Origin: Brachionus rotundiformis
Taxonomy: Eukaryota; Rotifera; Eurotatoria; Ploima; Brachionidae
Assembly: GCA_016802295.1 (NCBI GenBank)
Contig: JAESIW010000138.1
Coordinates: 2,652,419-2,716,418 of the forward strand
Direction of reading: 5' to 3'
Length of the DNA stretch: 64,000 nucleotides
Shown here: positions 33,977 to 45,500 of the stretch, one piece after another
How the letters are laid out: every line of letters begins with the position of its first letter
Numbering within the stretch: position 1 is the first letter of the stretch
Translations under genes and position numbers: made by a program
Notes under the pieces: model-generated
Database searches by the model: none
Seen by the model: the letters and a program-made list of their open reading frames with translations, nothing else
Told to the model about the DNA's origin: nothing

Positions 33977-36900
33977 TTAAAATTAGAGTAAAAAAATAAA
34001 TTTTCTAAATTATTTAAAAAATAATTCTTTCCCAATACATTTAAGGCGCAAAATTTATGTCTTGATAAAAATTTTTCAAACAAATCTGAACCTTTAATTT
34101 CGGAAATATTAATTTTTTCGGTTGATTATTATTTATAAAAGCTTAAAGCATTATTTTAAATTAATTTTTTATCTTAATATTAATTTTTTTTAATTTAGAT
34201 AAAAAGTAATTATTATTTTACTGAATTAATTATTTATTAATTAATAAAATTGAAAATTGATCAACATTTGGTATTTGGTTATCTGATATAGGGTACTTCC
34301 AATTTCAATTTAAAAACGTGGAATTTTATATTAATCTTTGAGAAGTATCCTAGTTGGGTTAATCTTGGTGATATTTTAGTGTTGTGCAAGTTTTTGGTAT
34401 TTAATACCAAAACGTGATGCTACATAACGACAAGATAAATTTATCTCATTTAATTTTTTGCTATTTAACAAAAAAAATGAAAATTAAAACTCGTTGTTTG
34501 ATTAAAATTAAAACTTTAGATAGTTATTTATCGAATTGTTTCTTAGATTATTTTCGGTCAAAATAATTTCGCTATTGCCTTTTTTAGATTTTATTTAGAA
34601 TATTAATCTAATTCTGGTTCTAAAATTATCTGAATCATGAAATAGTTAATAAATTTATGTAATCATTTAAATTTTAAACTAACTTAAAATTGGGTCATGG
34701 AATTTAAGAGAAGATTTACGTGTCTTAAGAAAAGGTCTTTTTAAAATGTTCAGAGTATAAATTAAGTTGATTATTTATTTTGATTTTTGAATCAAATATA
34801 CATCATATCTTAATTAGTTTTATTTTTTAGGGTAGGAAAATAATTTAAAAACTATAATCCCTTTGTTGAAAAAAAAATTTAAGTGTTTGTTAGTTTTAGC
34901 TAAAATATAAGTATTAAGTCTTTTATCTAAATCTTATGTAATTTCAAAGCTTTAATATGTTAGATCATAAAACTAGGAATTTTATTTTATAAATTTTCTG
35001 AAAGACTAAATTTTTCAAATTTTAATCTATTTTAGTTCAAGAAGTCATCATTTATGAAATAAAATTTTTAAATATGATTGAGCATTTTATATCTTTGACT
35101 GATATGATAATTTAATATCTATTTATACACCTAATATTAAGATTTTTGTTTAATTTAAACTAAAAGTCACTTAACATTTTATCAGTTTTAAATTTGAGTA
35201 AGATTTTTTTGAAAATTTTTTCGTATGAAATCTAATACAAAAAGTTTTTTCTATTGATTTTTATTAAATATAAAAATTGAAATTGAATATTTCGTATCAG
35301 TTTGTTGTGTATTTAGATTTTATCTAAATTCCTATTTTATAATTTTTTCGGATGTTTTCTAATAGGGCCTGAAAAATATTCACATAGAGTAAAAGTTTTT
35401 ATTATGTTAAAATAATCGATTTTAAATATCAAATCAAATATTATTTATTAGAGAAAATTTTCACTTAAGAGGATAATAAATCGCATTTAAAAAGCTACAT
35501 AATCTCCTCGTATTAAAATTTAATTTTTGTTGTCATCCAGCTCATTTAAAAATGAACATTTTAAAATATCCATTATCATTTAAGACACCGATCAAATTTA
35601 GGCATTTTACATTTCTTTTAATAAAATACGTTCTAGAAAAATAAAAAATTTATATAAATAAATTTATTTATTTCTATTAAATAGAAAGATAACTTATCAA
35701 AAACAAAATTTTATTGTTTAAAATAATCTTTTAGAGTTACCAAGATTATATGTCTTTGTTTTTGTATTATGTTATGATTGTCTTTAAGTTGTTAATGCAA
35801 TTATTTTAGCTTAATAAATTTTTATAACCAAATGGAAAAAAAATCAATTTAAGAAATATTGATTACAATTTTTTGTTCATAATTAATATGCAATGACTAG
35901 ATCCGGTTTATGTTCTTCATTCAATTATTTTTTTAAAGTTATTTAAGATAGAGCATACTTTTGGCAATGTAAAGAATTTATAGATGAAATTTCTTGTTTA
36001 TGGATTTTCACTATCTAAATTTATTCCAATACGCAGTTTACTTTTTGCTTTTTATTTATTAAATCTAATTGAACTGGAAAAACAATTTGCTTTATCTCAA
36101 GTTTTTAATTTAATTTCTTACTTTTTAGTCTAAAAATCAAATCAGTACTTTATTTGATCTTTAAAATATTCCAATGTGTTATTAAATAGGTATTTTTGTC
36201 TTGGAAAACAAATGTTTTTTTTCCATTTAGCTAATTTATCAGCGTCATTCAAAGTCATAATTTAATTATATATCTTTTCATCTAAGAGTTAGTTGATTTC
36301 TAAAACCAAAAAATAGATTAGCATAAAGTTTATTTTTATACTCAAGTTTCTAATTATTTGTGCCAAGGAATATATTAAACCTACTCTAATAATATTTTTT
36401 CGGATAATTACGATAATCCCCATATTTATCAGCTAAAAATTATTAAATAATGAGGTGTTCTCGTAGGAGGACATTATTTGTGTAGTTTAAAATATAATAT
36501 GAGATATCTAAATATTTAAAGTTTAAAATTAATTAGTTATAAAATATTCAATTCATTATTTTTTAGAAAATTAAAGAAAAAATACTGTTTGCTGAAGGAT
36601 AAAGATTAAAATTGATTTTTTTTAAAATTATGATTAATAATATTTTTCTGTATTAGTTTTTTAGTTAAATTGTTTTCTGATTTTCAATTATTTTATTTAG
36701 TGCTAGGATAACCTTTAAGATTTATAAATCATTTCTCTCCGATAGTTAAATTAATGGTATTTAGCTAAACATTTGATAATTTAACAATAAATTTCATTTC
36801 GTTTAATTCCAGATGCGAATAAGTTAAATAGGGTAAAAAATAATTATTATTTATTGTCAAAATAAAAACATCATAATTGTTTTTGATATGATATTTTTGA

Positions 36901-37919
36901 GATTTGTGCCACTAATAAAAAAATTGGTTTTCAGTTAATTTTTAGACTTTGATAAAAATTTGACTGTAATCATCATTTAAATAGAAATTTATCAATGATT
37001 AAGCCATTATGTGCGACTAGTAAAAATCTATAAATATGATAAAATTAAAATAATTTAGATAACATAATATATTCCGAATTGATATAAATTTTTTTCTCTA
37101 AACAATAAAAGAAAAATGTTATCGAGTTACATTTTATGAAAATGTTAATAAATCCTTTTTTCTTTAAAGGATATAATTTGTTTAAATATTTCTATTAAGA
37201 TACTTTCTGAAAGCTTTTGCTAAACAATAATTATTTAACAAATTAAAGCAATTGTTTTTAATCATTGTTAAATAATTTATTTTTTTAATTTTATTTTTAA
37301 TGCTATGTACAAAAATTAATCAATTCTATTTTCATCACATTTTTATTTTATTAATTTTTATAAAAGCTGAAAAGTATTGCGAACAAATTAATCAAATAAA
37401 AGAAATGAAGCATTCAGGAGTTTTCTGTAACTGTAGACAAAAATAAATGATATTTAATAAATTTTCTTTTTCCGGTTTAATCAAAATCAAAATGCATAAT
37501 CTTATTTAAGTGTTGTAAATCAAAGCTTTATTTGAGCATCTTTTAAAACAAGTCGTCAAACAATAAAATTTATTTTATTAATTCTATCTTTCGTTTTAAT
37601 CAGATAATTAATTTTTTCTAAACTAGAACTTTTTTAGCTTTATATAATAAAAAAATAATAATAATAGATTTTCTAAAGATTAAAGATTAGATATTTTTCG
37701 AATTAAATTTAAATAAAAATTTCAAATTTTTTATTTTTTATTTCGTACTTGAATTTTTAGAATATTTATTAGATTAAGTTAAGAGGATTATCAAATACAA
37801 TTTATTAGCCAATTTAAAATTAGTCTCCTAACATTTAAATTTTAGATTTTTTAAATTTAATACCAATTTATTTTATTTCTTATGTTGTTTATTTAACCGG
37901 TTGTAATAAATTTCTGATA
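33977..37919. other. 3.9-kb non-coding region between divergent genes
   Basis: Lies between the 5' ends of PSTK (minus) and the CPE synthase gene (plus). AT-rich throughout, with no coding. The only outstanding item is a 21-bp palindrome at 34392-34412, annotated separately. Confidence 0.55.
34392..34412. repeat. 21-bp palindrome
   Basis: Perfect 10-bp arms TTTTGGTATT and AATACCAAAA around a single T. It lies about 0.4 kb upstream of PSTK. It could be a protein-binding dyad or a cruciform-prone site; function unknown. Confidence 0.6.
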
Positions 37920-39372
37920 ATGTTAAAAATAAAAAAATTAAATTTAAAAAGACGTTTACCAACATGCTATTTGCTCTCCAGCAAAGTAATTTTATCTCTA
38001 GCGATTGTTTTATCTATTTATTTTATTGTGATGGATATAAAATTATTCAATTATGCCAAGAATCGTGGTCCTTTCTCACCTTTGAGATCAACAAAAAACT
38101 CCTCAAAGCTTAATTCCTTAGAGGCCAAAAAAAATAAGTATTCAATGTTTTGGCCATTGCCTGTAAAGAAAATAATGATGGCTGAGGCGACTCACTTCAT
38201 CCGTTCACCAATTGCCGAATTCGTAGAACATGGATTAGGCTTTAGTTACTTATTTCCTTTTATTAGCGCCAATTTTATTAGTATAACACATTGCATTTTG
38301 AGCTTGGTTACAATTAGGTTCTTGATGCATGACTCTTTGTTTTGGAGACAAATTGGTGTTGGCATATTTCAATTCAGAAATTTTTTGGACAGCTTTGACG
38401 GTGTCATTTTTCGAGTTCATGCCAATAAAACAGCCTATACATCCCATTACGGTTCACTTGGATACTATGTGGACGCTTTTAGCGATGTTTTTGGAGGCAT
38501 CTGTCTGGTAGGTTCAATCGCCTTGTACTTGTTGAAACACAGACCTCCGAAAAAAAGCTTAACTCGTTGTTTTCGACTTGCCGACGATTTGATGGAGAGC
38601 GGTTCGAATATTGAAAAATCCGCCTTAACAAAAAGCAATTCATTAGATAATCTTTATGATGGTTTATCAGCTAGTAGTAGTATGCGAAATAAAGGAGTTA
38701 AAGAAGGAATACATGCCACCAATATCACAATTCTGACATCTGTGGCCCTTCTCGGAATCAGAATAGCTGTGAGTGCTTTATTTTGGGACAGAAATGTACA
38801 TGCCTACCAGGATCTGCTTGACTCACCGGCTGTTTCGGAACTACACCAAGTAATTTCTGTTTTAGAATAAAAATATCTATGTATTATAATTAAAAAATAA
38901 TTTTATCACTAGAAAGATAAGGAAAATTTTTAAAATAATCAATTTGAGATCAATTAAATAAAATACGATTAACAATCTTAACTTAACTTAAGTCACTTTT
39001 TTTAACTAGAAAAACTTTGAAAACTTTGAAAATCTATTTTTATTAAATTTTTAATATTTTTCATCAAGAAACTTCAAGTCAAAATATTGAGCTCAACTTT
39101 TACTTTAATAATAATGATAATGTGGCGAATAATGTGTGCACTGAGTCTTCAAGACATGATTTTAACAGCCATATTTCTAGACAAGACATGGGTAATTTTA
39201 AGAATAAAAATTTTTAAATCAAATTTTAATCAATAAATTTCAGGAATTTGTAGTGAAAACTCAAAAAGTCGGTTGGATTGTATTGATTTTTTTAATAGTT
39301 TTGACAGAACTTCACGTGACAGAGGTAATTTTTTATTTTCTCGTTCTCTAACTTTAGATAATAATATCCTAA
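37920..39372 (+). CDS. ceramide phosphoethanolamine synthase-like CDP-alcohol phosphotransferase
   Basis: Membrane enzyme that transfers phosphoethanolamine from CDP-ethanolamine to ceramide, making CPE, the invertebrate counterpart of sphingomyelin. Exons: 37920-38849, 39069-39191, 39244-39324 and 39358-39372, giving 382 residues. The CDP-alcohol phosphotransferase signature is present as FDGVIFR...GSLGYYVDAFSD. As in Drosophila CPES, the spacer between the Arg and the Gly is longer than in standard family members, and Ala before the Arg is replaced by Phe. Membrane segments lie at residues about 20-40, in the central block, and in the exon 2-3 region (CALSLQDMILTAIFLDKTW, VGWIVLIFLIVLTELH). 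Exons 2 and 3 are supported by in-phase joining and hydrophobicity; the final four codons (exon 4) are the least certain, and read-through into intron 3 would give a similar end. Confidence 0.8.
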
Positions 39373-41019
39373 TTAAAAGATTCGTTCAATTTTACTACAA
39401 GCAATATGATATTTATGTTATTTCAGTATAAAAACTCTAATTTTATAAGAACTAGTATTGAATGTAAAGATAAATATATGCCGGTCTTTTGAATAATTTT
39501 TTGGTTAGTGATTCGTATTTCAACTGTTTGTTATATATTTTTGAATTTTTTTAATTTGAATATTTAAATGATTATCTAATATTGGCTCAATAACAGTTTT
39601 GAAGTGACAAAATTGGATACTTTTTTGTAAATAAATAAGCTAATTGTTAGAAACGAAGTTAGCTATGACTTGATTGAACTATTCAATCAATGATGTTTAA
39701 AATTCGTTAATTAGAATTTAAAATTAATAAAAATTTAAAAAACTTTTTCTATTTTTAATAAACTAATTGATGATTATAATTTTTTCCTTTTTGATTTTAA
39801 TTAGACAATAAAATTTATTTTCGTAAATATTTGCTTTACATGGATATCGATAAAGAGATTGATGTTATAGTATCCTGACTAAACTTTTTTACATACTAGC
39901 AAAACTTTCCATCATACCCATCTGTCATCCCAGCATACTCGCATTATCAATATACCACAAATCTTAATACCACACTAAAATCTATTTAACATAGCTATAG
40001 TAAAAATAAAGCTTAAAAACATATTTGACATGACATTTTTTAAAAAAATGGAAGCAAGAATACTGGAACCAAAAAAAAGATATCGATTATAAAACTAATC
40101 GGACATATCAGAAAAGTTAAAAATACAAAAATATCCAAACGATTCATTAAAGGATGTTAATGAAGGCCTAGAAGATAGTTCAATTGAAATAAAAAGAATC
40201 AAATGTAATGAGTATTTGAAAAATTCATCGTAAAAAACTGAAATTAAATTATTTTTTTTGATAATTACTTAAATTGGCTAAAATTTAATACTTTGATGAT
40301 GTAAAAAAAATTAAAGAATAATTTTGTTAATAAAAAAATACAGTATGTACAACAGTTCTTTGGTTTTTAAAAAGATAGCCATGTTTTGCAGAAAATTGTG
40401 CTAAAAAGTAAAGTATACTGGAATGAAAAATCCGTAAGCCGAAAAATTTTGCTTGAATTCAAAAAAGCTTGAAAGTAAGTTGGTCAAGTCAAGTAATAGA
40501 CCCTATTTATAAATATGCACGAAATGTGGAAAACTAACTCAAGACTTTGGAAAAGAAAAATATGGTTGATTAAATAAATTTGTTGCCATAGTCAATAGAG
40601 AATGACCCACTGTCATAAAACTAAAGCGTATTGTGAATATTTAACCATCTTTTAAATGAAATATATTTAAAAATATACATGTGGCGTAATTATAAAAATA
40701 TATATTATACTTTTCATTTTAAACCCACTATTAAATAAGTCTGACAATTAAAAATGAAAAATAATGAACTTTCATTAGAAAAAAAAAACAGACATGTCTT
40801 TTTCAAAAAGAGAATACCCTCAAATCATCTGGAAAAATGAAAATGAAATAAAATGATTTTCAATTGTTATCTAATTTAATAGAAAGGCTGACTGAGTTGC
40901 ATTTTAATAATTTGATTAAATCAAATATTGATAAGTTAATTTTAATTTGTTTTATTGGTAAATGTTATGACTTTCGATTTTAATTGTAAAATTTGACGTT
41001 TTTCATTATCAAAATTCCA
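39373..41019. other. intergenic, possibly containing transposon debris
   Basis: AT-rich, with a more complex patch at about 39880-40640. Short open stretches there (for example around 40090-40230) resemble no protein I know. It adjoins a possible DNA-transposon end at 41020-41085 and may be the decayed body of that element. No firm feature. Confidence 0.4.
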
Positions 41020-41085
41020 GAAAAATTAATCCGGACAGGTTTTGTGCGGTCCCGAGTCGTTCGGATTAAAGAGCGTCGACTCTAT
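41020..41085. mobile_element. possible DNA-transposon terminal fragment
   Basis: A short GC-rich insert in AT-rich DNA. It has an imperfect 11-bp inverted repeat: TTAATCCGGAC (41026-41036) with GTTCGGATTAA (41059-41069), one G-T mismatch. It is followed by the self-complementary stretch GAGCGTCGACTC. TTAATCCG-type dyads next to GTCGAC are typical of ends of pogo/Tigger-like elements. No transposase or second end was found, so the assignment is tentative. Confidence 0.3.
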
Positions 41086-41947
41086 TTAATTTTTATTTAT
41101 TATCAAATTTTAACTTACTTTTAACTTCCTTACTTCCTTCAATTATTTAAAATATCGACAAAATCAATAATTTACCTTCAACTTATTTAAGGCTTATTAA
41201 TAAAAATTAAACATAACATTTAGAAAAAATTCCATAAATAAAATAAAAATATATATCATCTTATTTTTAGTGTAATATAAATAATCACATAATTCAATTA
41301 AAGCGTCTATTATTAATTATTTATTTGTCATACTTTAAGCACTTAAAGCAGCATATCCATTTTATCCATATCATAAGTACCTTTTAGGTTGACTTTAATG
41401 TTAAATCAATGAATGGATGAATGTTGCATTTTATATACAAAACTCTTTGTTTATAAAGAAGTTTAGCTTTCAATCAGATTTTCTATTAGTTTGCATGAAT
41501 TTGCTTTCATCAATTCTAACAATTCGATTATCAATTCATTCTTATTTTATTAATTCAATTCTAACTTTTTTTATCCAAATTATTTTAACTTTAAATAAAG
41601 GCTGATTAATATTAAAGAACTATTAAGCTTATTTATAAATCTATTTGTAATGAAATACATCAATTTTAATTTAAGCTGGTCTTTTTTCATTTAGACTCCA
41701 ACATTTACTTTAAATTTTAATAGTTTTAATTTTAATAATTTTAAATTACATTAGATTTTGGAATAAAATTTTATTACTTTTTATAAAACTTAAAAAAAGC
41801 TGTGTTAAATTAGCTAAACATTCGGATAAAAAAGAAAATTATGAAAACCAGTTTTTAAATATTGTTTTTTTGAATTTATTTTATATTTTGGAAAATATTT
41901 TTTATAAAAATCTATTTTAAAAATATTTTTTTAAATATTCAATTAGT
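41086..41947. other. intergenic spacer
   Basis: AT-rich sequence between the possible transposon end and the calexcitin-like gene, whose 3' UTR lies at the right end. The open frame at 41417-41605 is hydrophobic low-complexity sequence and is not accepted as a gene. Confidence 0.5.
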
Positions 41948-42532
41948 CTAGTATCTAAATGTGCCGAAAATCCAATTACCTTTATCCTTTGGATTTGTGC
42001 TTACTAAAAATTCAATGCACAACTCGTTAAAAAACCTTTTATCTATTTTTTTATGGTCATCTTTGTCAGAAATTAAGCTCCAACTTATTTCTCTACTTTT
42101 CAGATCTTCAGCATTAGCAGAATTGCTCAAAAAGTCTTTTTTACTAATAAATTTGTCATTGTCAGTATCCAAAATATTAAAGAGGGCGTCGATATAGTCG
42201 CTCATGTAGCTAAAAGAGCTCGGCCATGTCTTCCTTCCGATCAATTCAACTCTGATTTTTTCACAATATTTCCTAAAATCCTCTTGCGTAATTGATGTCT
42301 CATGACCGCCTGATTTTTTGTTTGTAATGGCCAAAATATTGTTGATCCAAACGTTTAGAAATTTAGAAAATTTATCCAACTCAGGCGAGTCATGTTTCAA
42401 TTTTTTCATATACTTGTACATTTCTTTGAATCCAGCCACATCTTTGGAACTAACTCGGCCATCATTGTCAAAGTCTAAAATCTCAGTAAAGTAGAAGAAT
42501 ATTTTCTTTTTCCAGAAGTCATTAATTTCCAT
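41948..42532 (-). CDS. calexcitin / sarcoplasmic calcium-binding protein-like EF-hand protein
   Basis: Cytosolic calcium-binding protein of the invertebrate calexcitin/SCP group. Single exon, 194 residues, near the family length of about 190. It opens with DFWKKKIFFYFTEILDFDNDGRVSSKD, quoted here as the helix (FWKKKIFFYF) and first loop (DFDNDGRVSSKD). A second canonical loop, DTDNDKFISKKD, lies in the second half. The region NKKSGGHETSITQED is a degenerate second EF hand, and SDKDDHKKID a degenerate fourth. The C-terminus KGNWIFGTF matches the GNYIFG end of calexcitins. Loop position 12 is Asp rather than Glu in both good loops, as often in SCPs. It probably binds two calcium ions. It has no myristoylation or membrane signal. 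Confidence 0.82.
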   Translation of the reverse strand: MEINDFWKKKIFFYFTEILDFDNDGRVSSKDVAGFKEMYKYMKKLKHDSPELDKFSKFLNVWINNILAITNKKSGGHETSITQEDFRKYCEKIRVELIGRKTWPSSFSYMSDYIDALFNILDTDNDKFISKKDFLSNSANAEDLKSREISWSLISDKDDHKKIDKRFFNELCIEFLVSTNPKDKGNWIFGTFRY

Positions 42533-45500
42533 TGTGCTGAAATTCTAAAACTAAAAAAAACAAGCTAATAAAATTTGTGAAATATCAAAATTTTTCTTTT
42601 TTGAAATTTTGATAACGTGTGCTCAGTTTCTTTTATATTAAATAAATAATGATAAAATTTACTCAAGCGAAAAATGGTTATTGGGTAATTTATTAATGAG
42701 TAGAAAATTCTCTCATTTTCTAAAGAATTGTAGGGATTCGGATGAAGTATTTAATTATCCATAAGTCAAAATTTTAACATTTTGTATATTGCTCGAATGT
42801 GACAAGATAATTAGAGCTAATTTTTTTTTTATAATTTTTTTTCTAACTAGACATATTTTGAATGTCAACATATAAATTTTGGAATCGACTTTAAAAAGAG
42901 CCTTGAAATTTGGGTCAAACAAATCGACCATTTCAAATAAGGCTTTTATCCTTCAGTGAATAATTTTCAAGAAACTATTTGATTAATTCAATGATGCGAA
43001 ATTTCTAGTTCTGAGAATCACAATTGAATTTTGACTTATTGCATTTTATTAATATGAATAAATGTAAATGAAAAGGACTACAAAAACTTTTGAAACATTT
43101 ATCATCAGTTTTTTAAACTTTAAATTGAGATAATAAGTTTATTTGTATTTTTTTTACTTATTAAATTTTTATATTGTCATGTAAAAAAATATTCTAAAAT
43201 TTTTATTATTAATAATTTTCTTCCACTGATTATTATTTTGGTTTTGTTGATGTGAAACTTACTTGCATTCTAAACACTTTCAAACTTTCCATCGATAGTT
43301 GAATGAATTTTTTATGCCTTACCAATATCATAATTAATTTGATTTCTAATACTATCCAAAATATGGCAATCGCTAGGATTTAAAACAACTTAAAAAATTA
43401 AAATTTTAGTTAATAATGAGAAAAAAGAACAATAAATTAGATTTTAAAAATATGTTATTTGTGTGCATTTTTTTTGTTTGCATCATTAATAAAAATAATT
43501 TTAAATAGTAATAATATAGAATGTAAAATAATTAAATTTAATTTCTAATATTAGAAAAAAAAACAAAGATTTGATTCAAATATATTTTGCTATTGAGTAT
43601 TTGTTAGAAAAAGTTTTTAGCTATTCAGAAAATTTGATCAGAAATATTCATAAAACAATTTAAAGTGATAGAAACTGTTCAAATGTCAACACAATCTCAA
43701 TATTGATAATTATTCTATATATTTATTTTTAATTTCTTAAGTTAATTTTCCTCATAGATTAATATGACTTATAAATAATCAAAATTTAATAGGAAATATT
43801 TGCTAGATCATGAACATTGAAATTAAAAACTTCTTGCAAATCAGTGCAACGCTGATTTTTGAAAAATCACGATTAGGAAGTAATTAATGGAGATTTTAGA
43901 ATAAATTCAAGATTTAATTCCCAAGTTTTAAGTTTTACGTGATATAAATTTTAGATTAAAATGCAAAAATTTCTATCAAGACTATTTAATTTTAATAAAA
44001 GTTCAAATAAGCTCAGCTTATAATATTGGCTATAAAAATTTAAAGCAAGATAGTCTCATAAATTTTTCAAAAAATAGTTTATCAGTATTAAAATCGATTA
44101 ATATTGTTCTATTAGTTTTATTATCTAATTTATTTGCTAATGTACAAAAAAAAATGTTTCGGTCAATAAATAGATAAAATTTAAAACTTTTATGCTATTT
44201 ATTGCTAAATTTTCATTATTTAAGAAAATTAAATCATATCTGATTCATTGTGCTTATTTTGAGCAGATAATAAAAAATTTTTCAATTTAAATGAAATATA
44301 TTAAATTCGAGAAAAATAAACTTTATATTTTGTATATTAGATATTGAATACAAAAATTTTTTATATACACATTAATTATTTTAGCTTTTTAATATATAAC
44401 ATTTATCATTTTTTAACTCATACAATAGATGTTATATAATTATTTGCTTTTGTTTATTAAAAAAATCATTATATCGCTTTCACAATAATAATTTGTAATT
44501 TGTTAACAATATTAAGTTAAAAAAGCTTCTAAATATTTCAAATTATCAGAGTATTTAATTTTTTTTTAATTTTGAAAAAAAAGATTATAAACTAATACAG
44601 TAAAATGATAATAATTTTTTGATCTCATCGATCTTAAGCGTTTCTTCAGTCAATATTTAATTTTTTTAATCTTTATTTTAATTTTTGCTTTAGATTTTAT
44701 ATGATCATTTTTAGAATTACCTTTTTTGTCACTCAGATACATTGTTGTCCTTTTTATTTAAAGAAACCTCAAATAGGTTTTAAAATTATTTTATCTATTT
44801 TATCCTTGATGAATTAAAAGAATTAATTCACCTAAACAAAATGAACATAGATTAAATTGTGCATTTCTATAACATGAGTTTAATGTGATTATCAGGTTAT
44901 TTAGCATTTGTTTCTAATTTTTCTTATTAGTCGTATGTTTATTAATTGATTAGAAAATGAAGAGTTTAAATTGTTATTGATATTAATTTAAATTTAAAAA
45001 AATTGTAATAGTATAAAAAACTGATTATTGATGGTTTTTTTTATATCTCAGTGATTAACCATTTTCAGGATCATTAATGAAATTAGATAATTTCATTTTT
45101 ACAATTGCATTACTAATATATTAAATGTCATTCACTATGAGAATTTAAGCGATATAATTAAGAATTAGAAGTATTGGCTTGAAATTTTGATTTAATGCAT
45201 TTATTCAAAGCTAAATACATTGTATCTGAGCAGAATCTTAAATAGTCTGAAATTTCATTAAGCAGATCAATGACGTCAGAAATTAATAAATATTTGTAGA
45301 TTATGTCAAATGATCAGTTAATAAATTTTTAAAATTCGTAAATTAGCTTAAATACACTCTTGATTTAATTATATTATTTTATGAAAAACAACGATTTTAT
45401 CATGTTTGGTTTGAGAGAAAGAGCGTTTTGATTTTGTAAAAAAAATCCAAATTTAGGAAGATAAATAGGAAAACTTCGAAAAATCAATTTCTAAAAAACC

